A DNA stretch of 64,000 nt. Origin: an uncultured Rhodocyclaceae bacterium. GTDB lineage: Bacteria; Pseudomonadota; Gammaproteobacteria; Burkholderiales; Rhodocyclaceae. Shown in pieces: positions 49,474 to 56,955 of this stretch. Within the stretch, counting starts at the first letter, position 1. Each line of letters begins with the position of its first letter. The notes under the pieces are model-generated. The model was not told where the DNA came from. It did no database searches and saw only the letters and a list, made by a program, of their open reading frames with translations. A program made the position numbers and the translations under genes. The DNA lies in NCBI GenBank assembly GCA_907163225.1, contig OU015322.1:2519001-2583000 (forward strand), written 5' to 3'.

Positions 49474-49540
49474 CGAATTTCATTTTTGCGGCTTTTTTCC
49501 GGTTGACCGCAGGGGCAACCGTTGTCTCTGTGGCCGCAGG
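49474..49540 (+). repeat. Dispersed 67-bp element, copy 2
   Basis: This is the counterpart of 43207-43273, with 52 of 67 positions identical by my count. TGCGGC and GCCGCA near the ends, and GGTTG/CAACC inside, could form a cruciform-like fold. It ends 1 nt from the stop codon of the diiron gene (- strand), in the spacer to the reductase. Beside it, GGCCGG (49447-49452) and CCGGCC (49469-49474) make a separate hairpin. Confidence 0.7.
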
Positions 49541-49541
49541 A

Positions 49542-50570
49542 TCAGAAGACCGGAATGATGTCGTCGAGATCCACGTCGCTGACTTCCTGGCCGGTGATGC
49601 CGACTTCAGGAATGGCCGGGAACGGAATGTTGTAGCGGTCGAGCACGCCCTTCAGGTTGATCATCGCGTTCTTCCAGTTCTCCAGCTTGGCTTCGTAGCT
49701 GGGGATGCCGAAACCGGCGCCGCGAGCGACTTCTTCGCCTTCGCGCTGATTGGCGATGAAGTCGGCCGGCAGATCCCAGAATTCCATCGGCGGCTCGAAA
49801 AGCACGGCCGACAGGAACAGGTAACCGGCCCGAATCTGCTTGGTGACGATGCCTTTGGTGGCGTCGTCCAGGCCCGGATAGTCACGCTCCATCACCGCCA
49901 TGCAGATCGCCATGTGACGGCCTTCGTCGCGGCCGATGTTCTTGAAACCTTCCTTGAAGACGGCTTCGCGGGAGTTGTCGAACATCTGCTTGAAGATGGT
50001 GGCGGCAGCGATTTCGCCCATCAGGAAGGAGCTGAAAAGAACAGCCAGGTCGTACTTCGGCACCGCCTGCTTGTAGCCCGTCCAGTAGCGTGAGCCGTTG
50101 AAGTACAGCCACTTCACATTCTTCTGCAGGCGACGGCCGAGATCGGTCTTCGGTTCGTAGGTGATCGGATCGGGATGTCCGAGCATCTTGGTGATGGCCA
50201 GGCCGCACATGATTTCGTGGTTCTGCTCGTCGCGGGTCACCGAGAAAAAGCACTTGCGAACCGGATCTTCCTCATGCACTTCATAGGTTTTGATCAGCGC
50301 TTCGGCAAAAACCGGCGGTGCGGAAGCATCGAATACCGAGAGCAAGCTCCACCAGTAGGCGATCGACTCGCGCTCTTCCCACGTGTAGCTGTCCACATCC
50401 AGCGTATCCCAGGGCAGCTTTTCCGGATCCCAGTTTTCACGCAGGGAGGCTTCCCAGACTTCCTGCAACTTCTTGGTCTTCACGTTCCATGAAAGCGGAT
50501 AGATGTTCGGCTGCTGGATTTCCGGCGGGAACTCCATCTTGTCGGCAAATTTTTCCTTGTGGCTGGCCAT
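49542..50570 (-). CDS. Ferritin-like diiron protein, AurF/CmlI-type oxygenase candidate
   Basis: The 342-residue soluble protein has two iron-ligand sets: E90 with DE115QNH118, and E186 with DE216GRH219. This is the duplicated E-X(24-29)-DEXXH pattern of the ribonucleotide-reductase/AurF/CmlI diiron group. It is too short and different in sequence to be BoxB, and it is not PaaA, which is present separately. The adjacent reductase could supply electrons. Its position, divergent from paaN and upstream of the importer, suggests a role with an aromatic or aryl-CoA substrate. The reaction is unknown. Confidence 0.75.
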   Translation of the reverse strand: MASHKEKFADKMEFPPEIQQPNIYPLSWNVKTKKLQEVWEASLRENWDPEKLPWDTLDVDSYTWEERESIAYWWSLLSVFDASAPPVFAEALIKTYEVHEEDPVRKCFFSVTRDEQNHEIMCGLAITKMLGHPDPITYEPKTDLGRRLQKNVKWLYFNGSRYWTGYKQAVPKYDLAVLFSSFLMGEIAAATIFKQMFDNSREAVFKEGFKNIGRDEGRHMAICMAVMERDYPGLDDATKGIVTKQIRAGYLFLSAVLFEPPMEFWDLPADFIANQREGEEVARGAGFGIPSYEAKLENWKNAMINLKGVLDRYNIPFPAIPEVGITGQEVSDVDLDDIIPVF

Positions 50571-50949
50571 CTCTTTGTCTCCTTGTCGTTGCGAATCACT
50601 TCATTGGTGTGTGATCCAGTCGGGCGTCCGGCTGGCGTGGAATGAATAATGATACGCAACAATGTGGAATGTCAACAAAATCTGTATCAGATTAATTGTG
50701 TTTTAACTCGGAACAAATTCCGTGATTCAGAATCATAGTCTTGGTCCGGTTGTTTGCAAAATATAAATAACGGTTTTTAATGAAAAATTAAATATTCTCG
50801 GAATGCCTTTCGCTAAACAGAATTGTTGGTTTCGTGTATTTTGACGATACTTTTGTTTGACTTTCGTTATCATAGTTCGTATCGTGTATCCAGATCGGAG
50901 CCGCCAAGTGCGCCTCTGCCCAAGAAAAGACGTCTTCAAGGAGATTCCG
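50571..50949 (+). promoter_or_regulatory. Divergent control region of the diiron and paaN operons
   Basis: These 379 gene-free, AT-rich nt separate the two divergent transcription units. Three palindromes stand in a row: AATCTG-TAT-CAGATT (50679-50693), CGGAA-CAAA-TTCCG (50709-50722) and TGATTC-A-GAATCA (50723-50735). Towards the diiron gene a perfect TTGACA is read on the - strand at 50675-50670, with TATCAT 15 nt further. Towards paaN, TTGACT (50857-50862), 17 nt and TATCGT (50880-50885) form a likely promoter. No regulator gene for phenylacetate (paaX or paaR type) is in the window. Confidence 0.65.
50679..50735. promoter_or_regulatory. Three consecutive operator-like palindromes
   Basis: Perfect arms of 6, 5 and 6 bp with spacers of 3, 4 and 1 nt follow one another within 57 nt, immediately upstream of the - strand TTGACA. 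Symmetric half-sites of this size suit TetR- or MarR-type dimers. The shared half-site letters ATTC/GAAT in the second and third suggest that one protein may bind both. The binding factor is unknown. Confidence 0.55.
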
Positions 50950-52617
50950 ATGTCCCATCCCCTGCTCGAAAAGCACCGTGCCACGCTTGATGGCGCCCTC
51001 AATGCCATTCAGACCCGTGCTTACTGGTCGGCCTTTAACGAGATGCCGAGTCCCAAGACGTACGGCGAGACGGCGGCCGATGATGGCAAGAAGGCATTCG
51101 ACGCTCATCTTGGTCAGCAATTTGTACTGAACCAGCCCGGGCAGACTGGCTGGACAGGTGGCGAGCAGTCGCCCTACGGCATTGATCTGAATGTGCAATA
51201 CCCCGTCTGCGACCACGAGGCGCTGATCGCTGCCGGCCAGCAGGCGATGACCGCCTGGCAGAAAGTTGGCGCCGACGGCCGTACCGGCATCTGTCTTGAA
51301 ATCCTCGATCGCCTGAACAAGCAAAGCTTCGAGCTAGCCCATGCCGTCATGATGACCACCGGCCAGGGCTGGATGATGGCCTTCCAGGCCGGCTCGCCGC
51401 ACGCCCAGGACCGCGGCCTCGAAGCCGTCGCCTACGCTTATCGTGAAATGAGCTTCGTGCCGGCAGAAACGACCTGGGAAAAGCCGCAGGGGAAGAACCC
51501 GCCGCTGGTCATGAAGAAGCACTTTGAACTGGTCGGGCATGGCGTCGGCGTTGTCGTCGGTTGCGGCACCTTCCCGACCTGGAACACCTACCCCGGCTTG
51601 TTCGCCGCGCTGGCCACCGGCAATGCCGTGATCGTCAAGCCGCACGGCAACGCCATCCTGCCGGCTGCCATCACCGTGCGGACTGTTCGTGCCGTGCTCG
51701 CCGAAAACGGCATCGACCCCAATCTGGTCACACTGTGTGTTGTCGACAAGCGCGAAACGACCCAGGCGTTGGTCACCCACACGGCCGTCAAGTCCATCGA
51801 CTTCACTGGCGGCAACGTTTTCGGCCAGTGGCTCATCGACAACTGCCGCCAGGCCCGCGTTTACGCGGAACTGGCTGGCGTCAACAACATCGTCATCGAC
51901 TCGACCGATGCCTACAAGCCGATGCTGCGCAACCTGGCCTTCACGCTGGCGCTCTACTCTGGCCAGATGTGCACCACCTCGCAGGCCATTTTTGTCCCGG
52001 CCAGCGGCATCGACACGGAAGACGGCCACAAGTCCTACGACGACGTCTGTGCCGACCTCGCCCGCGCTGTCTCCGGCTTTCTCGCCAAGCCGGAAGTTGC
52101 GCTGGCAGTGCTTGGCGCAGTGCAATCGGCCGATACGCTGAAGCGTATCAATGAAGCTGACAGCGGGGCGCTGGGCAAGGTTATCCTCGCCTCGACCAAG
52201 CTCGATAACCCGGAATTCCCGAAATCCGAAGTCCGTACCCCCGTGCTGCTCGCCTGCGACGTCGCCGACGAAAAGGCCTACATGGAAGAGCGTTTCGGCC
52301 CGATCAGCTTCATCGTTAAGGTCGCCGACACCGCCGCCGCCATTGCACTGTCCGAGCGCATTATTGCCACCCACGGCGCGTTGACCGCAGGCATCTACTC
52401 GACCAGGGCCGAGGTGATCGACGCGATGACTGCCGCCACCATGCGTTCCAAGGTCGCCCTGTCGATCAATCTGACCGGTGGCGTCTTCGTCAATCAATCG
52501 GCGGCCTACTCCGACTACCACGGCACCGGCGGCAACCCGGCGGCCAACGCTTCCTACGCCGATGCCGCTTTCGTCGCCAATCGGTTTGTCGTCGTGCAGC
52601 GTCGCTATCACGTTTAA
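50950..52617 (+). CDS. paaN: Phenylacetate-pathway aldehyde dehydrogenase PaaN (no hydratase domain)
   Basis: The 555-residue enzyme is an aldehyde dehydrogenase with the nucleophile in SGQMCTTSQ, the ELAGVNN glutamate region and THGALTAGIYS near the end. It corresponds to the PaaN type that oxidises 3-oxo-5,6-dehydrosuberyl-CoA semialdehyde. Unlike E. coli PaaZ (about 680 aa) it has no C-terminal MaoC-like oxepin-CoA hydrolase domain. The ATG at 50950 has CAAGGAG upstream. It is the first gene of the paa operon behind the divergent control region. Confidence 0.9.
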   Translation: MSHPLLEKHRATLDGALNAIQTRAYWSAFNEMPSPKTYGETAADDGKKAFDAHLGQQFVLNQPGQTGWTGGEQSPYGIDLNVQYPVCDHEALIAAGQQAMTAWQKVGADGRTGICLEILDRLNKQSFELAHAVMMTTGQGWMMAFQAGSPHAQDRGLEAVAYAYREMSFVPAETTWEKPQGKNPPLVMKKHFELVGHGVGVVVGCGTFPTWNTYPGLFAALATGNAVIVKPHGNAILPAAITVRTVRAVLAENGIDPNLVTLCVVDKRETTQALVTHTAVKSIDFTGGNVFGQWLIDNCRQARVYAELAGVNNIVIDSTDAYKPMLRNLAFTLALYSGQMCTTSQAIFVPASGIDTEDGHKSYDDVCADLARAVSGFLAKPEVALAVLGAVQSADTLKRINEADSGALGKVILASTKLDNPEFPKSEVRTPVLLACDVADEKAYMEERFGPISFIVKVADTAAAIALSERIIATHGALTAGIYSTRAEVIDAMTAATMRSKVALSINLTGGVFVNQSAAYSDYHGTGGNPAANASYADAAFVANRFVVVQRRYHV

Positions 52618-52638
52618 CCGTTATTGAAACGCAGAGGC

Positions 52639-52701
52639 GCAGAGACGCTGAGGAAAGCAAAACCATTTCCTTCGATTTTCTCCGCGTCTCAGCGTCTCTG
52701 C
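52639..52701. repeat. Intergenic inverted repeat between paaN and paaG
   Basis: GCAGAGACGCTGAG (52639-52652) is perfectly complementary to CTCAGCGTCTCTGC (52688-52701), with a 35-nt loop. The arms themselves are built from CGCAGAG/GCAGAGACGC units. Such sequences are common extragenic repeats in proteobacteria. As RNA it would be a strong hairpin that could separate or protect the paaN and paaGHI messages; there is no T-run. Confidence 0.65.
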
Positions 52702-52717
52702 GTCAAAAGGACTTGCC

Positions 52718-53512
52718 ATGAGTTTTGCCAACATCCAGTTTGAAGTCACCGCCGGCATTGCCCGCCTGACCCTGAACCGCCCCGACAAGCTCAATAGCTT
52801 CACCGGCGACATGCACGCCGAATTGCGCACCGTGCTCGACAGCATTCAGAACGACCATTCCATCCGCGTCCTGGTACTGACGGGCGCCGGCCGCGCCTTT
52901 TGTGCCGGGCAGGATCTGGCCGACCCGGACATGCAGATGATCAACGGCAAGATGCCGGACATCGGCAATGTCGTCGAAAAGAACTACAAGCAACTGGTGC
53001 TGCGCCTGCAGAACCTGCGCGTGCCGACCATTGCCGCAGTCAATGGCATCGCAGCGGGGGCGGGTGCTTCCGTTGCGCTGGCCTGCGATCTGGTCATTGC
53101 CACCAAATCGGCTTCGTTTCTCCAGGCCTTCTCCAAGATCGGCCTGATTCCCGACACTGGCGGTACCTGGTTCCTGCCGCAACGCGTCGGCATGGCCCGC
53201 GCCATGGGCCTCGCCTTGCTCGCTGACAAGCTGCCGGCCGAGAAAGCCGCCGAATGGGGCCTGATCTGGGAATGCACGGAAGACGCTGACTTCGCCGTCC
53301 GCATTGACGTCCTGGCCAAGCAGCTGTCCACCGCGCCGACCAAGGCCCTGGTTCGCACCCGTCAGGCCATGCACGCCGCGCCCGGGCACACGCTGGAACA
53401 ACAGCTTTCCTTCGAAGGCGGCTTCATGCGCGAACTGGGCTGGAGCCCGGACTACGCCGAGGGCGTCGCTGCCTTTATGGAAAAACGTGCACCGAAGTTC
53501 ACCGGAGAGTGA
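52718..53512 (+). CDS. paaG: Ring-1,2-epoxyphenylacetyl-CoA isomerase PaaG
   Basis: PaaG (264 aa, crotonase fold) isomerises the ring-epoxide of phenylacetyl-CoA to oxepin-CoA and later shifts a double bond. The oxyanion-hole segments are GRAFCAGQDLAD and NGIAAGAGASVALACD; the aspartate in GLIPDTGGTW serves the acid/base role in PaaG proteins. AAAAGGAC precedes the ATG. paaH follows within 5 nt. Confidence 0.93.
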   Translation: MSFANIQFEVTAGIARLTLNRPDKLNSFTGDMHAELRTVLDSIQNDHSIRVLVLTGAGRAFCAGQDLADPDMQMINGKMPDIGNVVEKNYKQLVLRLQNLRVPTIAAVNGIAAGAGASVALACDLVIATKSASFLQAFSKIGLIPDTGGTWFLPQRVGMARAMGLALLADKLPAEKAAEWGLIWECTEDADFAVRIDVLAKQLSTAPTKALVRTRQAMHAAPGHTLEQQLSFEGGFMRELGWSPDYAEGVAAFMEKRAPKFTGE

Positions 53513-53516
53513 GAGC

Positions 53517-55046
53517 GTGAGCCATCCACCCCTATCCCAACAGTCCATCATCGCCGTCGTCGGCACCGGCGCCATGGGTGCCGGCATTGCCCAGATCGCT
53601 GCGGCAGCCGGTCACCCGGTCAAGCTGCTCGACAATCGTCCGGGTGCGGCTGAAAAGGCCGTCGCCGGCATTCGCGCCCAGTTTTCAAAATTAGTCGAAA
53701 AAAGCCGGTTGACCGCAGAAGCAGCCAAGGCCGCTGGTGATCGCCTGCAAGCGGTGAGCGAACTGGGCGATCTGGCCGATTGTTCGCTGGTTGTCGAAGC
53801 CATTGTCGAAAACCTTGAGGCCAAGCAGAAGCTGTACGCTGATCTCGAAGCCATCGTCGGTCAGGCCTGCATTTTCGGCACCAACACCTCGTCGATTTCT
53901 GTGACCGCCATCGGTGCCGTGCTCAAACATCCGGAACGGCTGGCTGGCCTGCATTTCTTCAACCCGGCACCGCTCATGGCGCTGGTCGAAATTGTCTCCG
54001 GCCTGGCTACCGACCCCGCCGTCGCCGACACCCTGTTCGCCACGGCCGCGGCCTGGGGCAAGACACCGGTGCATGCCAAATCGACGCCCGGCTTCATCGT
54101 CAATCGCGTCGCCCGCCCCTATTACGCCGAGGCCCTGCGCCTGGCCCAGGAGGGTGCCGCCGACTACGCCACCATCGACGCCGTCATGCGCGAAGCCGGC
54201 GGTTTCCGCATGGGGCCGTTCGAGCTGATGGACATGATCGGCCACGACGTTAATTTCGCCGTGACCAATTCCGTCTGGCGCGCCTTCTTCAACGATCAGC
54301 GCTTTCTGCCTTCGCTGATCCAGCAGGAACTGGTCGATGCCGGTTTCTACGGCAAGAAGACCGGGCGTGGTTTCTACGACTACCGGGAAGTGGCCGTGAA
54401 GCCCGAGCCGCAGACCGAAGCAGCGCAAACGCCGGCCGGAAAAATAACCGTTTTTGGCGAGTCGATCGCCGCCGAAGCTCTGGTCGAACGCCTCCATTAC
54501 AGCGGCCTGTCCTTCAGCCGTGCGCCGGAAACTGACGGCCGTGTTGCCGAGATCGGCCGGGCGGCGCTTTACGTCACCGACGGCCGCAGCGCCACACAAC
54601 GCGCCAGCGAATCCGGCGTTGCCAACACCGTGCTGATTGATCTGGCGCTGGATTACAGCAAGGCCACCCGCCTCGCCATCGCCGCCGCCGAACAGTGCGA
54701 TCCGGCGGCCATTGTCTCGGCCATCGGCCTGCTGCAGGCGGCAGGCTTTGCCGTCTCGCGCTTCCTCGATATTCCTGGCCTCGCCGTCATGCGCACCGTC
54801 GCCATGCTCGCCAACGAAGCGGCCGACGCCGTCAATCAGGGCGTCTGTTCGGAGGCTGCTGCCGACGCGGCCATGCGTCTCGGCGTCAATTACCCGCAAG
54901 GCCCGCTGGCCTGGGCCGATCAGGTCGGCGTCGCCAGTATCCGCGACGTACTGGCCAACCTTTGCACCAGCTACGGTGAGGACCGTTACCGAATTTCACC
55001 GCTAATCCAGCGTGCCGTTTTTGCCGGAAGGAAGATTCATGACTGA
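53517..55046 (+). CDS. paaH: 3-hydroxyadipyl-CoA dehydrogenase PaaH
   Basis: The 509-residue enzyme oxidises 3-hydroxyadipyl-CoA with NAD+. The Rossmann motif VVGTGAMGAGIAQIAAAAG is at about residues 14-32, followed by the HAD C-terminal domain (NRVARPYYAEALRL) and a second shorter C-terminal copy typical of PaaH. The GTG at 53517, 4 nt after the paaG stop with GAGAG upstream, gives the family start. DNA at 53683-53727 is AT-rich with a rare TTA codon and contains GGTTGACCGCAG, like the dispersed element. Confidence 0.92.
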   Translation: MSHPPLSQQSIIAVVGTGAMGAGIAQIAAAAGHPVKLLDNRPGAAEKAVAGIRAQFSKLVEKSRLTAEAAKAAGDRLQAVSELGDLADCSLVVEAIVENLEAKQKLYADLEAIVGQACIFGTNTSSISVTAIGAVLKHPERLAGLHFFNPAPLMALVEIVSGLATDPAVADTLFATAAAWGKTPVHAKSTPGFIVNRVARPYYAEALRLAQEGAADYATIDAVMREAGGFRMGPFELMDMIGHDVNFAVTNSVWRAFFNDQRFLPSLIQQELVDAGFYGKKTGRGFYDYREVAVKPEPQTEAAQTPAGKITVFGESIAAEALVERLHYSGLSFSRAPETDGRVAEIGRAALYVTDGRSATQRASESGVANTVLIDLALDYSKATRLAIAAAEQCDPAAIVSAIGLLQAAGFAVSRFLDIPGLAVMRTVAMLANEAADAVNQGVCSEAAADAAMRLGVNYPQGPLAWADQVGVASIRDVLANLCTSYGEDRYRISPLIQRAVFAGRKIHD

Positions 55047-55515
55047 ACCCAAACTGAGTGCTGCAGAGGCACAAACCCTGGCTGAAGCGACGGCTGAAGC
55101 GATGTGGTCACGCGACCGTGCCGCCCAGGCGCTGGGGATGAAAATCGTCCGCGTCCAGCCCGGCGCTTCGCTGCTCTCCATGACCGTGCGCGGCGATATG
55201 GTCAATGGCCACCACATCTGCCACGGCGGCATGATTTTCAGTCTCGCCGACACCGCCTTCGCCTACGCCTGCAACAGCTACAACAAGAACACGGTCGCCT
55301 CGGCCTGTCACATCGATTTCCTCGCCCCGGCCAAGGAAGGCGAGACGCTGGAAGCCGAAGCCGTCGAGCGATCCGCTTCCGGCCGCACGGGCGTCTACGA
55401 CATCACCGTGCGGACGACCGGTGGCAAAAGCAGCGGCAAGACCGTCGCCCTTTTTCGGGGCAAGAGCTATCGCATCAACGGCGAAGTCATCGCCGGACTG
55501 CAACAGGCTGACTAA
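55039..55515 (+). CDS. paaI: Hydroxyphenylacetyl-CoA-type thioesterase PaaI
   Basis: PaaI (158 aa) is a hotdog thioesterase thought to rescue CoA from dead-end intermediates of the phenylacetate pathway. The motif CHGGMIFSLADTAFAYACNSY carries the catalytic aspartate. The ATG at 55039 overlaps the paaH stop by 8 nt and has GGAAGGAAG upstream; an earlier in-frame ATG lies inside paaH. Confidence 0.93.
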   Translation: MTEPKLSAAEAQTLAEATAEAMWSRDRAAQALGMKIVRVQPGASLLSMTVRGDMVNGHHICHGGMIFSLADTAFAYACNSYNKNTVASACHIDFLAPAKEGETLEAEAVERSASGRTGVYDITVRTTGGKSSGKTVALFRGKSYRINGEVIAGLQQAD

Positions 55516-55544
55516 GCCTGTCTAACCCAAAAGAGGAGACACTC

Positions 55545-56870
55545 ATGACTTCAAAAATGCCAATGCCCGGCGAACTTGATCCCATAGAAACCGCCAGCCG
55601 GGACGAGATTTCCGCCCTGCAGATCGAGCGCCTGAAATGGTCGCTGCGCCACACCTACGACAACGTCGAACCGTACCGCAAGAAATGCCTGGAAAAAGGC
55701 GTGCACCCGGACGACCTGACCTGTCTGGCCGATCTCGCCAAGTTTCCCTTCATGACCAAGATGGACTTGCGCGACAACTATCCGTTCGGCCTCTTCGCCG
55801 TGCCGCGCACCAAGCTCGCCCGCCTGCACGCGTCGAGCGGCACCACCGGCAAATCGGTCGTTGTCGGCTACACCAAGAACGACATCGACAACTGGGCCAA
55901 TGTTGTTGCCCGTTCGATCCGTGCTGCCGGCGGGCGGGCGGGTGACATGGTGCATGTCGCCTACGGCTACGGCATGTTCACCGGCGGTCTCGGCGCCCAT
56001 TACGGCGTTGAACGTCTGGGCTGTACTGCCGTGCCGATGTCCGGCGGGCAAACCGAAAAGCAGGTGCAGCAGATCATGGATTTCAAGCCGGAAATCATCA
56101 TGGTCACCCCCTCTTACTCGCTGGTCATTGCCGAGGAGTTCGAGCGTCTGGGCATCAAGCCGGAAGAGATTTCACTCAAGGTCGGTATCTTCGGTGCCGA
56201 GCCCTGGGGCGAAGGCATGCGCGGCGAGATCGAGCGCAAGCTGGGCATCGACGCCATCGACATCTACGGTCTGACCGAAGTCATGGGCCCCGGCGTCGCC
56301 TGCGAATGCATCGAAACCAAGGATGGCCCGGTGATCTGGGAAGACCATTTCTACCCCGAGATCATCAACCCGGAAACTGGCGAAGTGGTTGCCGATGGCG
56401 AAGAGGGCGAACTGGTATTCACCTCGCTGACCAAGGAAGCCTTCCCGGTCATCCGTTACCGCACCCGCGACCTGACCCGCCTGTTGCCGCCAACATCGCG
56501 CTCCTTCCGCCGCATCGGCAAGATTACCGGTCGTTCCGACGACATGCTGATTGTGCGTGGCGTCAATGTCTTCCCGACCCAGATCGAAGAGCAAATCCTG
56601 CGCGATCAACGTCTGGCCGGCACTTACCAGATTCTGCTGACTCGCGATGGTCACCTCGACAACGTCGAAATCCGCTGCGAACTGCAACACGCGCTGAGCG
56701 GCAAATTGCCAGCCTCGGATATCCAGGCGATCAGCAAGGAACTGCAGCACCGGATCAAGACCATCGTCGGTATTTCAACGCGGATCACCGTCATGGAACA
56801 CGACTCGATTCCCCGCACGCTGACCGGCAAGGCCAAACGCGTACTCGACGAACGTCCGAAACAGAACTAA
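55545..56870 (+). CDS. paaK: Phenylacetate-CoA ligase PaaK
   Basis: PaaK (441 aa) activates phenylacetate to phenylacetyl-CoA with ATP, the entry step. The P-loop SSGTTGKS is at residues 97-104; adenylation-domain motifs YGLTEVMGPG and YRTRDLTR and the mobile C-terminal domain starting GRSDDMLIVRGVNVFP are complete. AAGAGGAG precedes the ATG. Length is standard for the single-domain AMP-binding ligase group. Confidence 0.95.
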   Translation: MTSKMPMPGELDPIETASRDEISALQIERLKWSLRHTYDNVEPYRKKCLEKGVHPDDLTCLADLAKFPFMTKMDLRDNYPFGLFAVPRTKLARLHASSGTTGKSVVVGYTKNDIDNWANVVARSIRAAGGRAGDMVHVAYGYGMFTGGLGAHYGVERLGCTAVPMSGGQTEKQVQQIMDFKPEIIMVTPSYSLVIAEEFERLGIKPEEISLKVGIFGAEPWGEGMRGEIERKLGIDAIDIYGLTEVMGPGVACECIETKDGPVIWEDHFYPEIINPETGEVVADGEEGELVFTSLTKEAFPVIRYRTRDLTRLLPPTSRSFRRIGKITGRSDDMLIVRGVNVFPTQIEEQILRDQRLAGTYQILLTRDGHLDNVEIRCELQHALSGKLPASDIQAISKELQHRIKTIVGISTRITVMEHDSIPRTLTGKAKRVLDERPKQN

Positions 56871-56898
56871 TTAACACTCTCTCCCGCGCTGACGCGCC

Positions 56899-56924
56899 CC
56901 CCTCTCCCGCCTGCGGGAGAGGGG
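56899..56924. repeat. Compact inverted repeat between paaK and paaJ
   Basis: CCCCTCTCCCGC (56899-56910) and GCGGGAGAGGGG (56913-56924) are perfectly complementary with only CT between them, flanked by more CTCTCCC and GGGAGAGGG repeats. This matches the widespread extragenic palindrome type seen in many proteobacteria. It sits in the 85-nt paaK-paaJ spacer, with no T-run. Confidence 0.7.
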
Positions 56925-56955
56925 CTGGGGGAGAGGGAAGTTGCAAGGAGAAATA

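Noticed and set aside
49542-50570. Identification of the diiron gene as boxB (benzoyl-CoA epoxidase)
   Set aside because: BoxB is much longer (about 470 aa), no boxA- or boxC-like gene is adjacent, and the reductase has a plant-type [2Fe-2S] domain rather than BoxA-type ferredoxin clusters.
52377-52400. GCGTTGACCGCAGG in paaN looks like the dispersed element core
   Set aside because: It encodes the conserved aldehyde dehydrogenase motif THGALTAGIYS and lacks the T/A-rich upstream arm, so chance coding similarity is enough.
56881-56940. CCCTCTCCCGC direct and inverted repeats as a CRISPR fragment
   Set aside because: There is one palindrome with no regular spacers and no cas genes; it fits a common extragenic palindrome.
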